Shown here in pieces: positions 18,684 to 28,600 of a DNA stretch of 64,000 bases (the first letter of the stretch is position 1; the number at the start of each line of letters is the position of its first letter). A program made the position numbers and the translations under genes. Source of the stretch: an uncultured Aquimarina sp. (GTDB lineage: Bacteria; Bacteroidota; Bacteroidia; Flavobacteriales; Flavobacteriaceae). The notes under the pieces were generated by a model, which was given only the letters and a program-made list of their open reading frames with translations, was not told the origin of the DNA and did no database searches. The stretch lies in contig CANMML010000006.1 of NCBI GenBank assembly GCA_947499005.1, forward strand, positions 94,116 through 158,115, read 5' to 3'.

Positions 18684-18770
18684 AATCACGCGATTTAAAT
18701 CACTTGTTTCAATGTTTTAGTTGAGAGATGAGTAATTTAAATATAAACAACCTTTAATAACAAGAGTCAC

Positions 18771-18856
18771 GTCATCCTGAATTTATTTCAGGATCTCATA
18801 AGAGTAAAAAATCAATAGGATGAGATTCCTTGTCGGCACCAAGAATGACGGAATGA
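18771..18856. repeat. Two-hairpin dispersed element, copy 2
   Basis: The first hairpin is ATCCTGAA/TTCAGGAT (18774-18794). The second has ATTCCTTG facing CAAGAAT (18825-18846), followed by GAATGACGGAATGAG. The shared GATTCCTTG...AAGGAATGAC-like core links it to the copies at 15.5, 21.7 and 46.0 kb. Confidence 0.6.
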
Positions 18857-18897
18857 GAATATATTATTAATTATTGTAAGTCATTTAAATTAGTATA

Positions 18898-18931
18898 AAA
18901 GCGAGATGTTTCAAAAAGCATCTCGTTTTTT
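18898..18931 (+). terminator. Rho-independent terminator after the polyferredoxin operon
   Basis: The stem CGAGATG/CATCTCG (18902-18908 and 18919-18925), with flanking A and T runs, is followed by TTTTTT. Confidence 0.8.
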
Positions 18932-18993
18932 ATGATTAAAAGTAATCCTTACGATACTTCACAATAGAAAGCAATTAATTATCTTAACATTCT

Positions 18994-21636
18994 ATGAAAA
19001 CAGCAGAAGAGCTTAGATTACAAAAAACATATAATAAAGAAGAAAATTGGTTGCATTGGGGTCCCTATTTAAGTGAACGTCAGTGGGGAACTGTTCGAGA
19101 GGATTACAGCCCCGACGGATCTGCTTGGGATTACTTTCCTCACGATCATGCTAGGAGTAGAACTTACAGATGGGGTGAAGATGGTATTGCTGGAATATCA
19201 GATAGACATTGTGCTATTGCGTTTGCTGTAGCTCTTTGGAATGGTAAAGATCCTATCTTAAAAGAAAGACTCTTTGGTCTTACAGGGCAAGAAGGAAATC
19301 ATGCTGAAGATTGTAAGGAGCTGTACTATTATTTGGATAGCAGTCCTACACATTCTTATATGAAGCATTTGTATAAATATCCTCAAAACGAATATCCGTA
19401 CGCAGACCTTGTGAATACGAATAAATATAGAGGTAAAGATGCTTTAGAATATGAGTTGTTAAACACAGGGATTTTTGATAATGACGAATATTTTGATGTA
19501 TATACAGAGTATGCCAAAGAAAATGAAGAAGATATTCTAATTAAAATTACCGTAAGCAATAGGGCTGAAAATGCTGCTGATATTTGGGTGCTACCTACAC
19601 TTTGGTTGAGAAACCTTTGGTCGTTTAATCAAGCAACAGGGTATCATAATATTGTCAAGCATCAACAATTTGAAAAACATAGCTCTGTAAAGTTATCGCA
19701 TCCAAAATTGGGAGACTATTTCCTCAATTTCGAAAACCCAGATAAATGGTTGTTTACTAATAATGAAACCAATAATGAAAAGTTATTTGGGGTGCCAAAT
19801 GAAAGCCCTTATGTAAAGGATTTGTTTCATGATGTTGTCATTCAAAATGATTTCGAGCTTACAGATCGTATAAGTGAAGGGACAAAGTTTGCACCAATGT
19901 ATCGACTGAATATCGATGGGAATTCGTCTAAAGAAATAAGATTACGCTTATCAAAAAAAGAATTTAAACGAAATCCATTATTACAGGGTTTTACTAAAAC
20001 TTTTGAAACTAGAATAAAAGAGACCGACGATTTTTACAAGCCATTTTGTAATAAAAATGAAGATAGAGAAAACATACAGCGACAAGCTTTTGCGGGTATG
20101 CTCTGGACCAAACAATATTATAATATGGATATCACCACTTGGTTAGATGGTGATCCAGGGCAAATACCGCCACCCGAATCACGTAAGCATGGTAGAAATC
20201 ACGACTGGAAAACACTCAATAATGAGGATATCATTACGATGCCTGATAAATGGGAGTATCCATGGTATGCCGTTTGGGATACGGCTTTTCACTGTGTGCC
20301 TTTAGCGAAGCTCGATCCTGAATTTGCTAAGGAACAATTGTTATTAGTAACCAAGGAATGGTATATGGCGCCTAGTGGTCAGATTCCTGCTTATGAATGG
20401 GCATTTTCCGATGTCAATCCACCCGTACAGGCTTGGTCAACACTTCAAGTATATGAAATTGATAGGGCTAAGACAGGTGTCTCGGATATTTCATTTTTGA
20501 AGCGAATGTTGAATAAATTGGCGCTTAATTTTACTTGGTGGGTCAATCGAAAGGATCGAAATAACAATAATGTATTTGAAGGCGGTTTTTTAGGTTTAGA
20601 TAATATAGGATTGTTTGATAGAAGTAGTGTAATACCAGGAAATGGTTTTCTAGAACAAGCCGATGGAACTGCTTGGATGGCATTATATAGCTTAAACTTA
20701 CTTGAAATCTCTTTAGAAATTGCTCAGCATGACGCTTCTTATGAAGATATGGCAACGAAATACTTTGAGCATTTTGTATACATAGCAGAGTCTCTTAATA
20801 AAATATGTCATCGTCGATCAGGTAGCTGGAATGAAGAAGAAGGGTTTTTCTATGATGTTTTAGTACTTCCTAATGAAGAGCATATTCCTATTAAAGTAAG
20901 GTCTCTAGTAGGTTTGATGACTCTAAATGCGAATTTGGTGCTTAAGAAAGAGATCTTAGAAAAACTACCTAATTTTTATAAAAATGTAAAATGGTTTTTA
21001 AACTATCGCAATAAGCATAGCGAATACAAGGTCATTGAAAACTTTAAAGAGGGAGAAGATTTATTACTATCCTTAGTACCTAAAGAACGGATGATTCGTT
21101 TGATAAATGCCTTAATGGATAAAAATGAATTTTTAAGTGATTATGGTATTCGAGCATTATCCAAAGTGCATAGTGAACCTTATCGCATTCATATCAATGG
21201 CCAAGAATTTAGTGTTGCTTACGAACCTGCAGAGTCTAGTAATTATGTTTTTGGGGGAAATTCTAACTGGCGTGGCCCGATTTGGATGCCAATGAATTAC
21301 CTTTTTGTACAATCTTTAAAAACCTATTACAGTTATTATAAAGATGAAATAACAATAGACGTTGAAGGGAAATCCTATAATTTATTAGAATTATCTTTTA
21401 TGATTAGTGATCGATTGATCAGCATGTTTGAAAATAATACGAATGGAGATAGACCAATTCATGCTTTAGATAAACACATTTATCAAAAAGACCATTTTAA
21501 AGATTTAGTCTTATTTTATGAATACTTTCATGGAGATATAGGAAGGGGAGTTGGAGCTTCTCATCAAACAGGATGGACAGGTGTCATTGCATCATTAATT
21601 GATGAATGTACTAGATTTAAAGAATCAAATAAATAA
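18994..21636 (+). CDS. Glucosidase-like glycoside hydrolase (GH63 / MGH1-like)
   Basis: The 880-residue protein lacks a signal peptide and so is likely cytoplasmic. From residue 350 onward it has an (alpha/alpha)6-barrel pattern with YAVWDTAFHCVPLAKLDP (the probable catalytic Asp region) and APSGQIPAYEWAFSDVNPP. Near the end it has FGGNSNWRGPIWMPMNY and HQTGWTGV, all typical of GH63 and MGH1-like enzymes acting on alpha-glucosides, glucosylglycerate or mannosylglycerate. The N-terminal 300 residues form the usual beta-rich domain. The exact substrate is not determined; compatible-solute turnover is one option. It is monocistronic as far as can be seen. Confidence 0.82.
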   Translation: MKTAEELRLQKTYNKEENWLHWGPYLSERQWGTVREDYSPDGSAWDYFPHDHARSRTYRWGEDGIAGISDRHCAIAFAVALWNGKDPILKERLFGLTGQEGNHAEDCKELYYYLDSSPTHSYMKHLYKYPQNEYPYADLVNTNKYRGKDALEYELLNTGIFDNDEYFDVYTEYAKENEEDILIKITVSNRAENAADIWVLPTLWLRNLWSFNQATGYHNIVKHQQFEKHSSVKLSHPKLGDYFLNFENPDKWLFTNNETNNEKLFGVPNESPYVKDLFHDVVIQNDFELTDRISEGTKFAPMYRLNIDGNSSKEIRLRLSKKEFKRNPLLQGFTKTFETRIKETDDFYKPFCNKNEDRENIQRQAFAGMLWTKQYYNMDITTWLDGDPGQIPPPESRKHGRNHDWKTLNNEDIITMPDKWEYPWYAVWDTAFHCVPLAKLDPEFAKEQLLLVTKEWYMAPSGQIPAYEWAFSDVNPPVQAWSTLQVYEIDRAKTGVSDISFLKRMLNKLALNFTWWVNRKDRNNNNVFEGGFLGLDNIGLFDRSSVIPGNGFLEQADGTAWMALYSLNLLEISLEIAQHDASYEDMATKYFEHFVYIAESLNKICHRRSGSWNEEEGFFYDVLVLPNEEHIPIKVRSLVGLMTLNANLVLKKEILEKLPNFYKNVKWFLNYRNKHSEYKVIENFKEGEDLLLSLVPKERMIRLINALMDKNEFLSDYGIRALSKVHSEPYRIHINGQEFSVAYEPAESSNYVFGGNSNWRGPIWMPMNYLFVQSLKTYYSYYKDEITIDVEGKSYNLLELSFMISDRLISMFENNTNGDRPIHALDKHIYQKDHFKDLVLFYEYFHGDIGRGVGASHQTGWTGVIASLIDECTRFKESNK

Positions 21637-21649
21637 TTTATATAAATAT

Positions 21650-21715
21650 TCAAGATCTCATTAAGGGGTTTGGGAAATTAATATGATAAGATTCCTTGTT
21701 AATCAAGGAATGACA
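21650..21715. repeat. ATTCCTTG/CAAGGAAT hairpin, copy 3
   Basis: ATTCCTTG (21691-21698) and CAAGGAAT (21704-21711) form a perfect 8-bp stem with a 5-base loop, followed by GACAAAACC. AGATCTCATT upstream matches the AGGATCTCAT of copy 2. Confidence 0.6.
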
Positions 21716-21770
21716 AAACCGTATTAAAATATTACTGATTGTGGATATTCACAATAATTTATAAGAAATC

Positions 21771-22571
21771 ATGCTCAAAAAAATTCTAAAAACCGTAGTC
21801 TTATTAATAGTAATCCTTGTAGTATTAGCATTTGGCTATCTATATCAAAAACAAGAAGAGCTTATTTTTCATCCTACGAAATTAGAACAGTCACATCGTT
21901 TTGATTTTGATATTCCGTTTGAAGAGCGAAGCTTTACTACAAATGATGGTGTAGCTTTAAATGGAGTACATTTTAAAGTGTCTGAGCCAAAAGGATTGGT
22001 GTTTTATCTGCATGGAAACTCAGGTAGTATTCAGAATTACTTAGGGTCGGCTTATGTTTTTACAAAAGAAGGATATGATGTTTTTATATATGATTACCGA
22101 GGCTTTGGTAAAAGTGAAGGTGAAATAAATGGAGAGAAACTCCTATTTAAAGATAATCAATTCGTGTATGATGCTCTAAAAAAAGAATATGCAGAAAAAG
22201 ATATTATTATGGTAGGCTATTCGATTGGTAGTGGGATGGCAGCAAAGTTAGCTTCAACAAATGATCCTAACCAATTAATACTATTAGCACCTTATCATAA
22301 TTTCAAAAAATTGGTAGGTATGTGGAATAAGTTTACACCAACCTTTTTATTAAAATATAGTTTTGAAACAGACCTTTATTTGAAAGATTTTAAAAAGCCA
22401 ATTACTATTTTTCATGGAGAAGATGATGCGGTAATTCCACATAGTCTTTCTTTAAAATTAAAAGAAATATACCCCGATAAAATAAAGATGATTTCCTTAT
22501 CGGGGCAAGGCCATAATGGTATTGAAGGGAATGGAATTTTTCAAGCTAAAATCAAAGAACTTTTAAAGTGA
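21771..22571 (+). CDS. Alpha/beta hydrolase, BEM46/ABHD13-like
   Basis: The 266-residue protein is anchored or exported by an N-terminal hydrophobic helix (residues 8-24). It shows the HGNSGSIQNY oxyanion region, nucleophile Ser151 in GYSIGSG, an acid in HGEDDAVIP (Asp218 or 219) and catalytic His248 in GQGHNG. FYLHGN and YDYRGFGKSEG fit the BEM46-like branch. It is likely a membrane-associated esterase or lipase with its active site outside the cytoplasm. No neighbours clarify the substrate. A 9-bp perfect inverted repeat lies near the end of its coding region (22472-22505). Confidence 0.85.
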   Translation: MLKKILKTVVLLIVILVVLAFGYLYQKQEELIFHPTKLEQSHRFDFDIPFEERSFTTNDGVALNGVHFKVSEPKGLVFYLHGNSGSIQNYLGSAYVFTKEGYDVFIYDYRGFGKSEGEINGEKLLFKDNQFVYDALKKEYAEKDIIMVGYSIGSGMAAKLASTNDPNQLILLAPYHNFKKLVGMWNKFTPTFLLKYSFETDLYLKDFKKPITIFHGEDDAVIPHSLSLKLKEIYPDKIKMISLSGQGHNGIEGNGIFQAKIKELLK

Positions 22572-22632
22572 TTTGATGAACTTTTTAGATCTCATTTAGA
22601 TTATCGCTTAGTGTTCGATTTATAGTCACTCC

Positions 22633-22770
22633 AAGTACTTTGACTTAGGTTCAGTATGAACTTCAAGTCAAATCAATTCAAGTTGAGTACTCCGACTTAA
22701 GCTCAGTATGAATTAGTCGAAGCAAGTCAGGCTGAGCGCAACAGAAGTCAGGCTGAGCGCAGTCGAAGCC
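22633..22770. repeat. Cluster of two short direct repeat types
   Basis: AAGTCAGGCTGAGCGCA occurs twice, at 22724-22740 and 22745-22761. A second unit of about 30 bases (core GACTTA-GTTCAGTATGAA, with GACTTA-GCTCAGTATGAA in the other copy) occurs at 22633-22663 and 22685-22715. The region lies between convergent genes and encodes nothing. The GGCTGAGCGCAGTCGAAGCC form looks like a dispersed flavobacterial intergenic repeat. Confidence 0.7.
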
Positions 22771-22817
22771 TACTTCACTTCAACCAATAAACCCTCCAAT
22801 CTATCCACAAATACGAA

Positions 22818-24434
22818 CTACTTCAAACTATAGATTTTTAAAGCAGCTGCATCTGGAAATTCATTGCTAACAATTAATAAATCTTTGCCATTTGGAGATT
22901 CGGAAGCAGGTATAGCAACTAAACCTTCAGGAGAAGTATTTTCTAAGTTTTGTAAAAAGATAGGAGACGAAGGGTTCGAAATATCGAAAACGAAAACATT
23001 ACCACTTCTTTCTAGACCTACAAAGGCTATCGTTTTTTCTCCTATTGCAATGGTAGTTACAGATTCTGGTTCAGTACCTTTAGCATCACTTCTGCCATCA
23101 GGGTAAGTTCCTAATTCTAATGTTTTTTCAGTAAAGAAATCACCACTATCGTAAACGACAGTCCCATCAGTTGTCCAAATAGTAAAAGAGCGTCCTCCAA
23201 AAGTGAACAATTCATCATAATCACCATCTCCATCAGTATCACCACTAGTAGTAACAATCTTTAAGCGTCCAAGTGCTTCCTTATCTTGTAAGTCACTAGC
23301 ATTAGAGAAAGCAGTAGGGTCTAGGTCAATTTTAGAAACTCTAGCTTCATCAATTAGGTGTACAACATCATCATCTTCATCATCGGTTCCCTTATCGTCT
23401 AGATACTCACGGCCATCACCTTCATTAGCAGAAATGATATATCCAGTACCATCAATTTCAAAATAATCGATAGCATCTGGTTGGTAGAAACCTTTTACTG
23501 GCCAGCTTTTTCTTTCAATTTTGTCATCTGTTTCATCGCTAACATCAAATGAAAATTGACTATAATCTTTAGTTCCTAAAGGAATGATTTTAGTGATTGT
23601 TTTGGTAGCAATATCTATTACAGCAATACCATTGTTTTCTTGTAATGCGACATAAGCAGTTTTAGAATCTGTAGAAGCGGTTATGTATTCTGGCTCTACA
23701 TCAGCATCCAATTTAGATGGTGTTCTAGAAGCATCTTTATCTGGATCATTAACATCTGGAACACGAGTTTCTCCAAATACTCTAAATCCTTGAGCTTCTA
23801 ATGAAGCTTCCTGGTCGTTAAATGAAGTGAAATTTAAATCAGTATAAACTCCGGTAGTGATTTCTATGATTCCCACAGATCCAATAGGGTCAATAGTAAT
23901 AATATCATTAGGCTCCCCTTCGTTTGCAACTAATACGTATTTGGCATCTGGAGTAAAGGTTACCATGTCTGGTAAGTATCCGGCTTCTACATTTACTACA
24001 GGAGTTGATAGGTCACTTGTATCGTATACGAGTACGCGTCCTTTGTCTTTTTGCTTATCATCACCTTCTACTGCAATAGCAACCATACCATTTTTTACAG
24101 CTACACTATTTACGCCACCTCCAAAAGAGGAGATGTCCATAGTTTGTGTAAAAGTTGGATTTTTAACATCTTCGATACTGAATACTTCTATACCATCGAT
24201 TTCAGGATTTGTAGAAAATATTTGTTTTGTGTTGGAGTCAAATGCACTGATTTCGGCAGCTCCACTTTCAGACAGAAAGTACTCAGATGCTAATTGAAAA
24301 TCTATAGTAACAGGAGTAATCGGGTTCTCATTTTGCATGTCATCTCCAAGAGGTGCTGTGTTATCATCATCGTCACAAGATGCAAATGCAATAGCAGCAA
24401 ATACAACTGCTAATGGTTTGTAATAAAATTTCAT
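22818..24434 (-). CDS. Choice-of-anchor I family lipoprotein
   Basis: The 538-residue protein starts with a lipoprotein signal (AIAFASCDDDDN, Cys20), so it should sit on the cell envelope. The rest is a beta-propeller-like fold with repeated blade phrases such as AVKNGMVAIAVEGDD, YVLVANEGEPND, YIISANEGDGREYLDD and IAFVGLERSGNVFVFD. These are typical of the choice-of-anchor I family. An Asp-rich loop (SGDTDGDGDYDELF) could bind calcium. Relatives occur near phosphatases and esterases, but no enzyme activity can be assigned. It is transcribed alone on the minus strand. Confidence 0.82.
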   Translation of the reverse strand: MKFYYKPLAVVFAAIAFASCDDDDNTAPLGDDMQNENPITPVTIDFQLASEYFLSESGAAEISAFDSNTKQIFSTNPEIDGIEVFSIEDVKNPTFTQTMDISSFGGGVNSVAVKNGMVAIAVEGDDKQKDKGRVLVYDTSDLSTPVVNVEAGYLPDMVTFTPDAKYVLVANEGEPNDIITIDPIGSVGIIEITTGVYTDLNFTSFNDQEASLEAQGFRVFGETRVPDVNDPDKDASRTPSKLDADVEPEYITASTDSKTAYVALQENNGIAVIDIATKTITKIIPLGTKDYSQFSFDVSDETDDKIERKSWPVKGFYQPDAIDYFEIDGTGYIISANEGDGREYLDDKGTDDEDDDVVHLIDEARVSKIDLDPTAFSNASDLQDKEALGRLKIVTTSGDTDGDGDYDELFTFGGRSFTIWTTDGTVVYDSGDFFTEKTLELGTYPDGRSDAKGTEPESVTTIAIGEKTIAFVGLERSGNVFVFDISNPSSPIFLQNLENTSPEGLVAIPASESPNGKDLLIVSNEFPDAAALKIYSLK

Positions 24435-24590
24435 TTTAATTTGTTTAGTAATTGATCCTGCAATTACCGTTACAGTTGTTAACCTAATGCGTATTTAATA
24501 TTATTTAATTCTAATAAAATCCTTTAGTAACTATTAACAAGGTTAACTCAATGTTTTCCATTGTTATAATAGTATGTATGCCTAAATAAA

Positions 24591-24600
24591 TTATGCATAA
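24591..24600. promoter_or_regulatory. Perfect palindrome TTATGCATAA, possible PadR operator
   Basis: This 10-bp palindrome lies 10 bases before the TATATTTG box and 39 bases before the padR-type start. PadR proteins commonly repress their own promoter through palindromes, so an operator role is plausible but unproven. Confidence 0.3.
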
Positions 24601-24610
24601 GAAAATTATG

Positions 24611-24618
24611 TATATTTG
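24611..24618 (+). promoter_or_regulatory. Putative -7 box (TATATTTG) for the PadR operon
   Basis: TATATTTG fully matches TAnnTTTG and lies 21 bases before the ATG at 24640. No clear -33 element was found. Confidence 0.45.
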
Positions 24619-24639
24619 AAATAGAAATACACCAAGACA

Positions 24640-24978
24640 ATGAGTAATCAAAAACTTTTTAAGGGATCATTACAAACGATCATTCTAAAACTTTTAGAGA
24701 GAAATGCTAAAATGTATGGTTATGAAATGGTGCAGCATGTCAAGCAATTGACCAATGAAGAGCTGAATATTACTGAAGGAGCTTTGTACCCAGCATTACA
24801 TAAGTTAGAGAGTGAAGGCTTTGTAGAAGTTGAGGTGTTGAAAGTAGGGAACCGCATGCGAAAATACTACAGCTTAACCAAAAGCGGAGTAACAGAAACA
24901 TCGGATCGTATTGGTGAAATGTCTCGTTTTTTAGAAACGATGGAACAATTGATTACTTCGAAAACGAAATTGGCTTAG
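24640..24978 (+). CDS. PadR family transcriptional regulator
   Basis: The 112-residue protein is a compact winged helix-turn-helix with the PadR hallmarks GSLQTIILKLLE, YGYEMVQHVKQ, ITEGALYPALHKLESEGFVE and RKYYSLTKSG. PadR-type repressors typically control a membrane or transport gene in the same operon. Here the next gene, two bases downstream, encodes a membrane protein with an N-terminal soluble part. A palindrome and a -7 box just upstream suggest autoregulation. The inducing signal is unknown. Confidence 0.92.
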   Translation: MSNQKLFKGSLQTIILKLLERNAKMYGYEMVQHVKQLTNEELNITEGALYPALHKLESEGFVEVEVLKVGNRMRKYYSLTKSGVTETSDRIGEMSRFLETMEQLITSKTKLA

Positions 24979-24980
24979 AT

Positions 24981-25661
24981 ATGGAACATCACAAAACTTT
25001 AGATGAGTCACAAATTGAAAATTTGTTTGCATTTGTAAAATCTCATTATGTAGAATACTATGATATTCAACTTGAATTAGTAGATCATTTAGCTAATGAT
25101 ATTGAACATATGCTTTCGGAAGATGATCAGCTAGATTTCGAAAGTGCCAAGACAAAAGCATTTAAAAAATTTGGTATTTATGGTTTTAGTGATATTGTGA
25201 CAAAAAAGGAAAATGCTGTTACTTATGAGTTTTTTAAAGAGGCGTTTTATCAGACCTTTATGCATTTTAAAAATCCACTGATTTATATCTTTTTGTTGTT
25301 TTTCTTTATAGTGAGCAAGTATATTCCATTTATTTATTGGGCTATTGGTTATAACCTTTTATTATTTATCGGAATAGCTGTTTTGGATTTTTTAATTAAG
25401 AAAAGAGAGAAAAAAACGAACAAAATATATCTAAGAGATCATATAGTCACTACTCAAGGAATATCGATTTGTTCAACGCTAATTATTATTGTTCATTCAT
25501 TCTTCCTTAATGGTCCCTTTGAACTCTTCTCTTGGTTAGGAGAGTATAGGCATTATCTATATAGTTTCATCGCTGCTTTTTTACTATTCTTTATGTGGGT
25601 AAGTTGTATTCAATTACCAAGAACATTTAGGCTAAGTAGTTATAGATTAAAGCAGGACTAA
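24981..25661 (+). CDS. PadR-associated multi-pass membrane protein
   Basis: The 226-residue protein has a soluble helical N-terminus of about 80 residues (VEYYDIQLELVDHLANDIE), which resembles the prefix domain of DUF1700-like and permease-prefix proteins. Four to five hydrophobic segments follow between about residues 95 and 215. It is encoded two bases after padR, a common pairing in which the PadR protein controls its partner. Its stop codon overlaps the stop of mfd on the other strand by four bases, so the two genes are convergent. The function is unknown. Confidence 0.8.
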   Translation: MEHHKTLDESQIENLFAFVKSHYVEYYDIQLELVDHLANDIEHMLSEDDQLDFESAKTKAFKKFGIYGFSDIVTKKENAVTYEFFKEAFYQTFMHFKNPLIYIFLLFFFIVSKYIPFIYWAIGYNLLLFIGIAVLDFLIKKREKKTNKIYLRDHIVTTQGISICSTLIIIVHSFFLNGPFELFSWLGEYRHYLYSFIAAFLLFFMWVSCIQLPRTFRLSSYRLKQD

Positions 25662-28600
25662 AGCTTCTCAAAAGCCTGTAGCTTAAATAATGCAGTCTCA
25701 ACAGTTTCAATATCCTGCATTTTTAACAACAGACGCAATCCATTGCGAGTTTGTTTTTCTTTCATTTGTACTTCGGTAGGGTTTTGTTGCACAAACTGAA
25801 GCACTTTTGTAAACGTAGGACTCTGGTAAAAATCAGACTGTTGATCACTCACAAAATACCCAATAAACTGTTGTTGTTTTAAGACTATTTTTTCTAAACC
25901 GATCATGGTCGCAATCCATTTCAAACGAACACTATTCATTAAGTCTACCGCTTCGGCTGGAAGGTTTCCAAAACGATCGATCAATTGTTTTTCAAAAACT
26001 TTCAGTTCTTTTTCTGTTTTCAGCTTATTAAGATCGGTATATAAATTTAAACGTTCAGGGATCGAATTGATGTAGTCATCTGGGAATAACAAAGAGAAAT
26101 CAGTATCAATCGCAGTTTCCTTTACATAAACTTTATTCGCTTGTTCGTCTCCATATAACTCCTTGAACTCATTTTCTTTTAATTCTTCGATCGCTTCATT
26201 TAAGATCTTTTGATAGGTGTCAAATCCAATTTCATTGATGAAACCACTTTGTTCACCACCTAATAAATCCCCAGCACCTCGAATTTCAAGATCCTTCATA
26301 GCAATTTGAATTCCGCTACCTAAATCAGAATGTTGTACTAGCGCTTGAATACGTTTTCGAGCATCTTCGGTCATTGCACTAGATGGAGGAGTAATAAAAT
26401 AACAGAATGCTCTTTTGTTACTTCTACCTACACGGCCTCGCATTTGGTGAAGATCAGAAAGTCCAAAGTTGTTAGCATTATTTATAAAAATGGTATTGGC
26501 GTTAGAAACATCAAGGCCACTTTCAATAATTGTAGTAGCTACTAATACATCAAAAGCTCCGTCCATAAAATCGAGCATCAACTCTTCTAGCTTTTTTCCG
26601 TCCATTTGCCCATGTCCCACGGCAACTTTAGCATCAGGAACTAAACGCTGAATCATCCCTGCTACTTCCTTAATATTTTCAATACGGTTGTGTATAAAGA
26701 ATACTTGTCCTCCACGTTGTATTTCATAAGAAACCGCATCACGAATAATTTCTTCGTTAAACCGAATGACCTGTGTGTCGATCGGATAACGATTAGGAGG
26801 TGGTGTAGCAATCGTAGATAAATCACGTGCTGCCATTAAGCTAAACTGTAACGTACGCGGAATAGGAGTCGCGGTTAAGGTTAGCGTATCCACATTGGCC
26901 TTAATCGTCTTTAATTTATCCTTTACAGCAACACCAAATTTTTGTTCTTCATCAATAATCAATAACCCAAGATCCTTGAATTTTACGTTTTTGCTTACTA
27001 GCTGATGCGTACCGATAACGATATCCACTTTCCCATTAGCAAGTTCTTCGAGGGTTAGCTTTTTTTGTTTCGCGGTACGGAAACGATTCAAGTAATCTAC
27101 CGTAACAGGGAAATCTTCTAAACGCTTACTAAATGTTTTATAGTGTTGGAATGCCAATACGGTTGTAGGTACTAAAATAGCCACTTGCTTTCCATTATCG
27201 ACTGCTTTAAAAGCCGCGCGAATAGCCACTTCCGTTTTTCCAAAACCAACATCTCCACAGACAAGTCGATCCATTGGACGAGGGCTTTCCATATCTGCTT
27301 TTACCGCAGTAGTGGCAGAACTTTGATCGGGAGTATCTTCAAATAAGAAAGAGGCTTCCAATTCATGTTGCAAATAACTATCGGGTCCATATTGAAACCC
27401 TTTTTCCAAGCGTCGCTTAGCGTATAGTTGAATTAAGTTGTATGCAATATGTTTAACACGTGCTTTAGTCTTTTTCTTTAAGGTTTTCCAAGCTTTTGAT
27501 CCCAATTTATGAACCGTAGGAACTTTACCATCTTTTCCGTTGAATTTGGAGATTTTATGAAGGGCATGAATGCTTAGGTATAAAATATCTCCTTCACCAT
27601 AAACCAATTTGATGGCTTCTTGTTTTCGTCCTTCGACATCAATTTTCTTTAATCCCGCAAACTTTCCAATTCCATGATCGATATGTGTGATATAATCTCC
27701 CACATCAAGATTGGTTAATTCCTTTAAAGTAATGGCTTGCTTTTTAGCGTAACCACTTTTTAGTTGGAATTTATGGTAACGTTCAAAAATTTGATGATCG
27801 GTATAGCAAACCAGTTTTGTGTTTAGATCGATAAATCCTTGATATAGCGAAAGCACTACTGTTTGATAATGGATTTCTTCCGTTTCCATGTCTTCAAAAA
27901 TGTCATGGAAACGTTGTGCTTGTTGTTCGCTAACACAGCAGATTACATTAGTAAAGCCTTTTTCGTGATTCTTATTAAGGTCTTCAATTAATAGTTCAAA
28001 TTGCTTATTAAAAGAAGGCTGTGGTTTTTGGTTGAAATTTAATGGAACGACATCACGATCATTGATTTTAAAATAAGCAGCATTTAATTGCACTTGCTGA
28101 AATGCAAATAACTGCTCCTTAATAATCCCTCCATTGATAAATAAATCTTCTGGGGTTCCGCGTTTGATTTCGCTATCCAATTTTCCGAAAGCTATAGAGG
28201 CTTTTTCAAAAAGCTTGTCTAGTGCGCCTAATAGCAAATCGGTATGCTGTAACCATAAGGTGCAATCTTTTTTTAGAGCTTGGAAAAATGAGATGCGACT
28301 TTCTGTAGATGATTTTTGTTCAATATTAGGAATAATGCTAATCTGCTTAACCTTGTCTAAAGAGAGTTGAGATTCGATGTCAAATGTTCGCATACTATCG
28401 ACTTCATCTCCAAAAAACTCAATACGGTAAGGGTTTTCATTGCTGAATGAAAAAATATCGATAATTCCGCCACGAACAGAGAATTCACCAGGTTCGGTAA
28501 CAAAATCGACACGTTGAAATTCATATTCGAATAATACCTCGTTTACAAAATCTAGACTTAGTAAATCTCCTATTTTAATGTTTAATGTCTTCTCTTCAAT

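Larger units (their letters stand above)
18684..18993. other. Intergenic region with repeat element and terminator
   Basis: The 310 bases between the polyferredoxin and glucosidase genes contain no gene. They hold a two-hairpin repeat element (18771-18856) and a clear terminator hairpin (18898-18931). Confidence 0.75.

Noticed and set aside
18684..18993. Possible tRNA or small RNA gene in the repeat region
   Set aside because: The hairpins are simple repeats and a terminator; no cloverleaf, anticodon arm or CCA end could be drawn.
22633..22770. CRISPR-like array
   Set aside because: Only two copies of each repeat occur, with unequal spacing and no cas genes.
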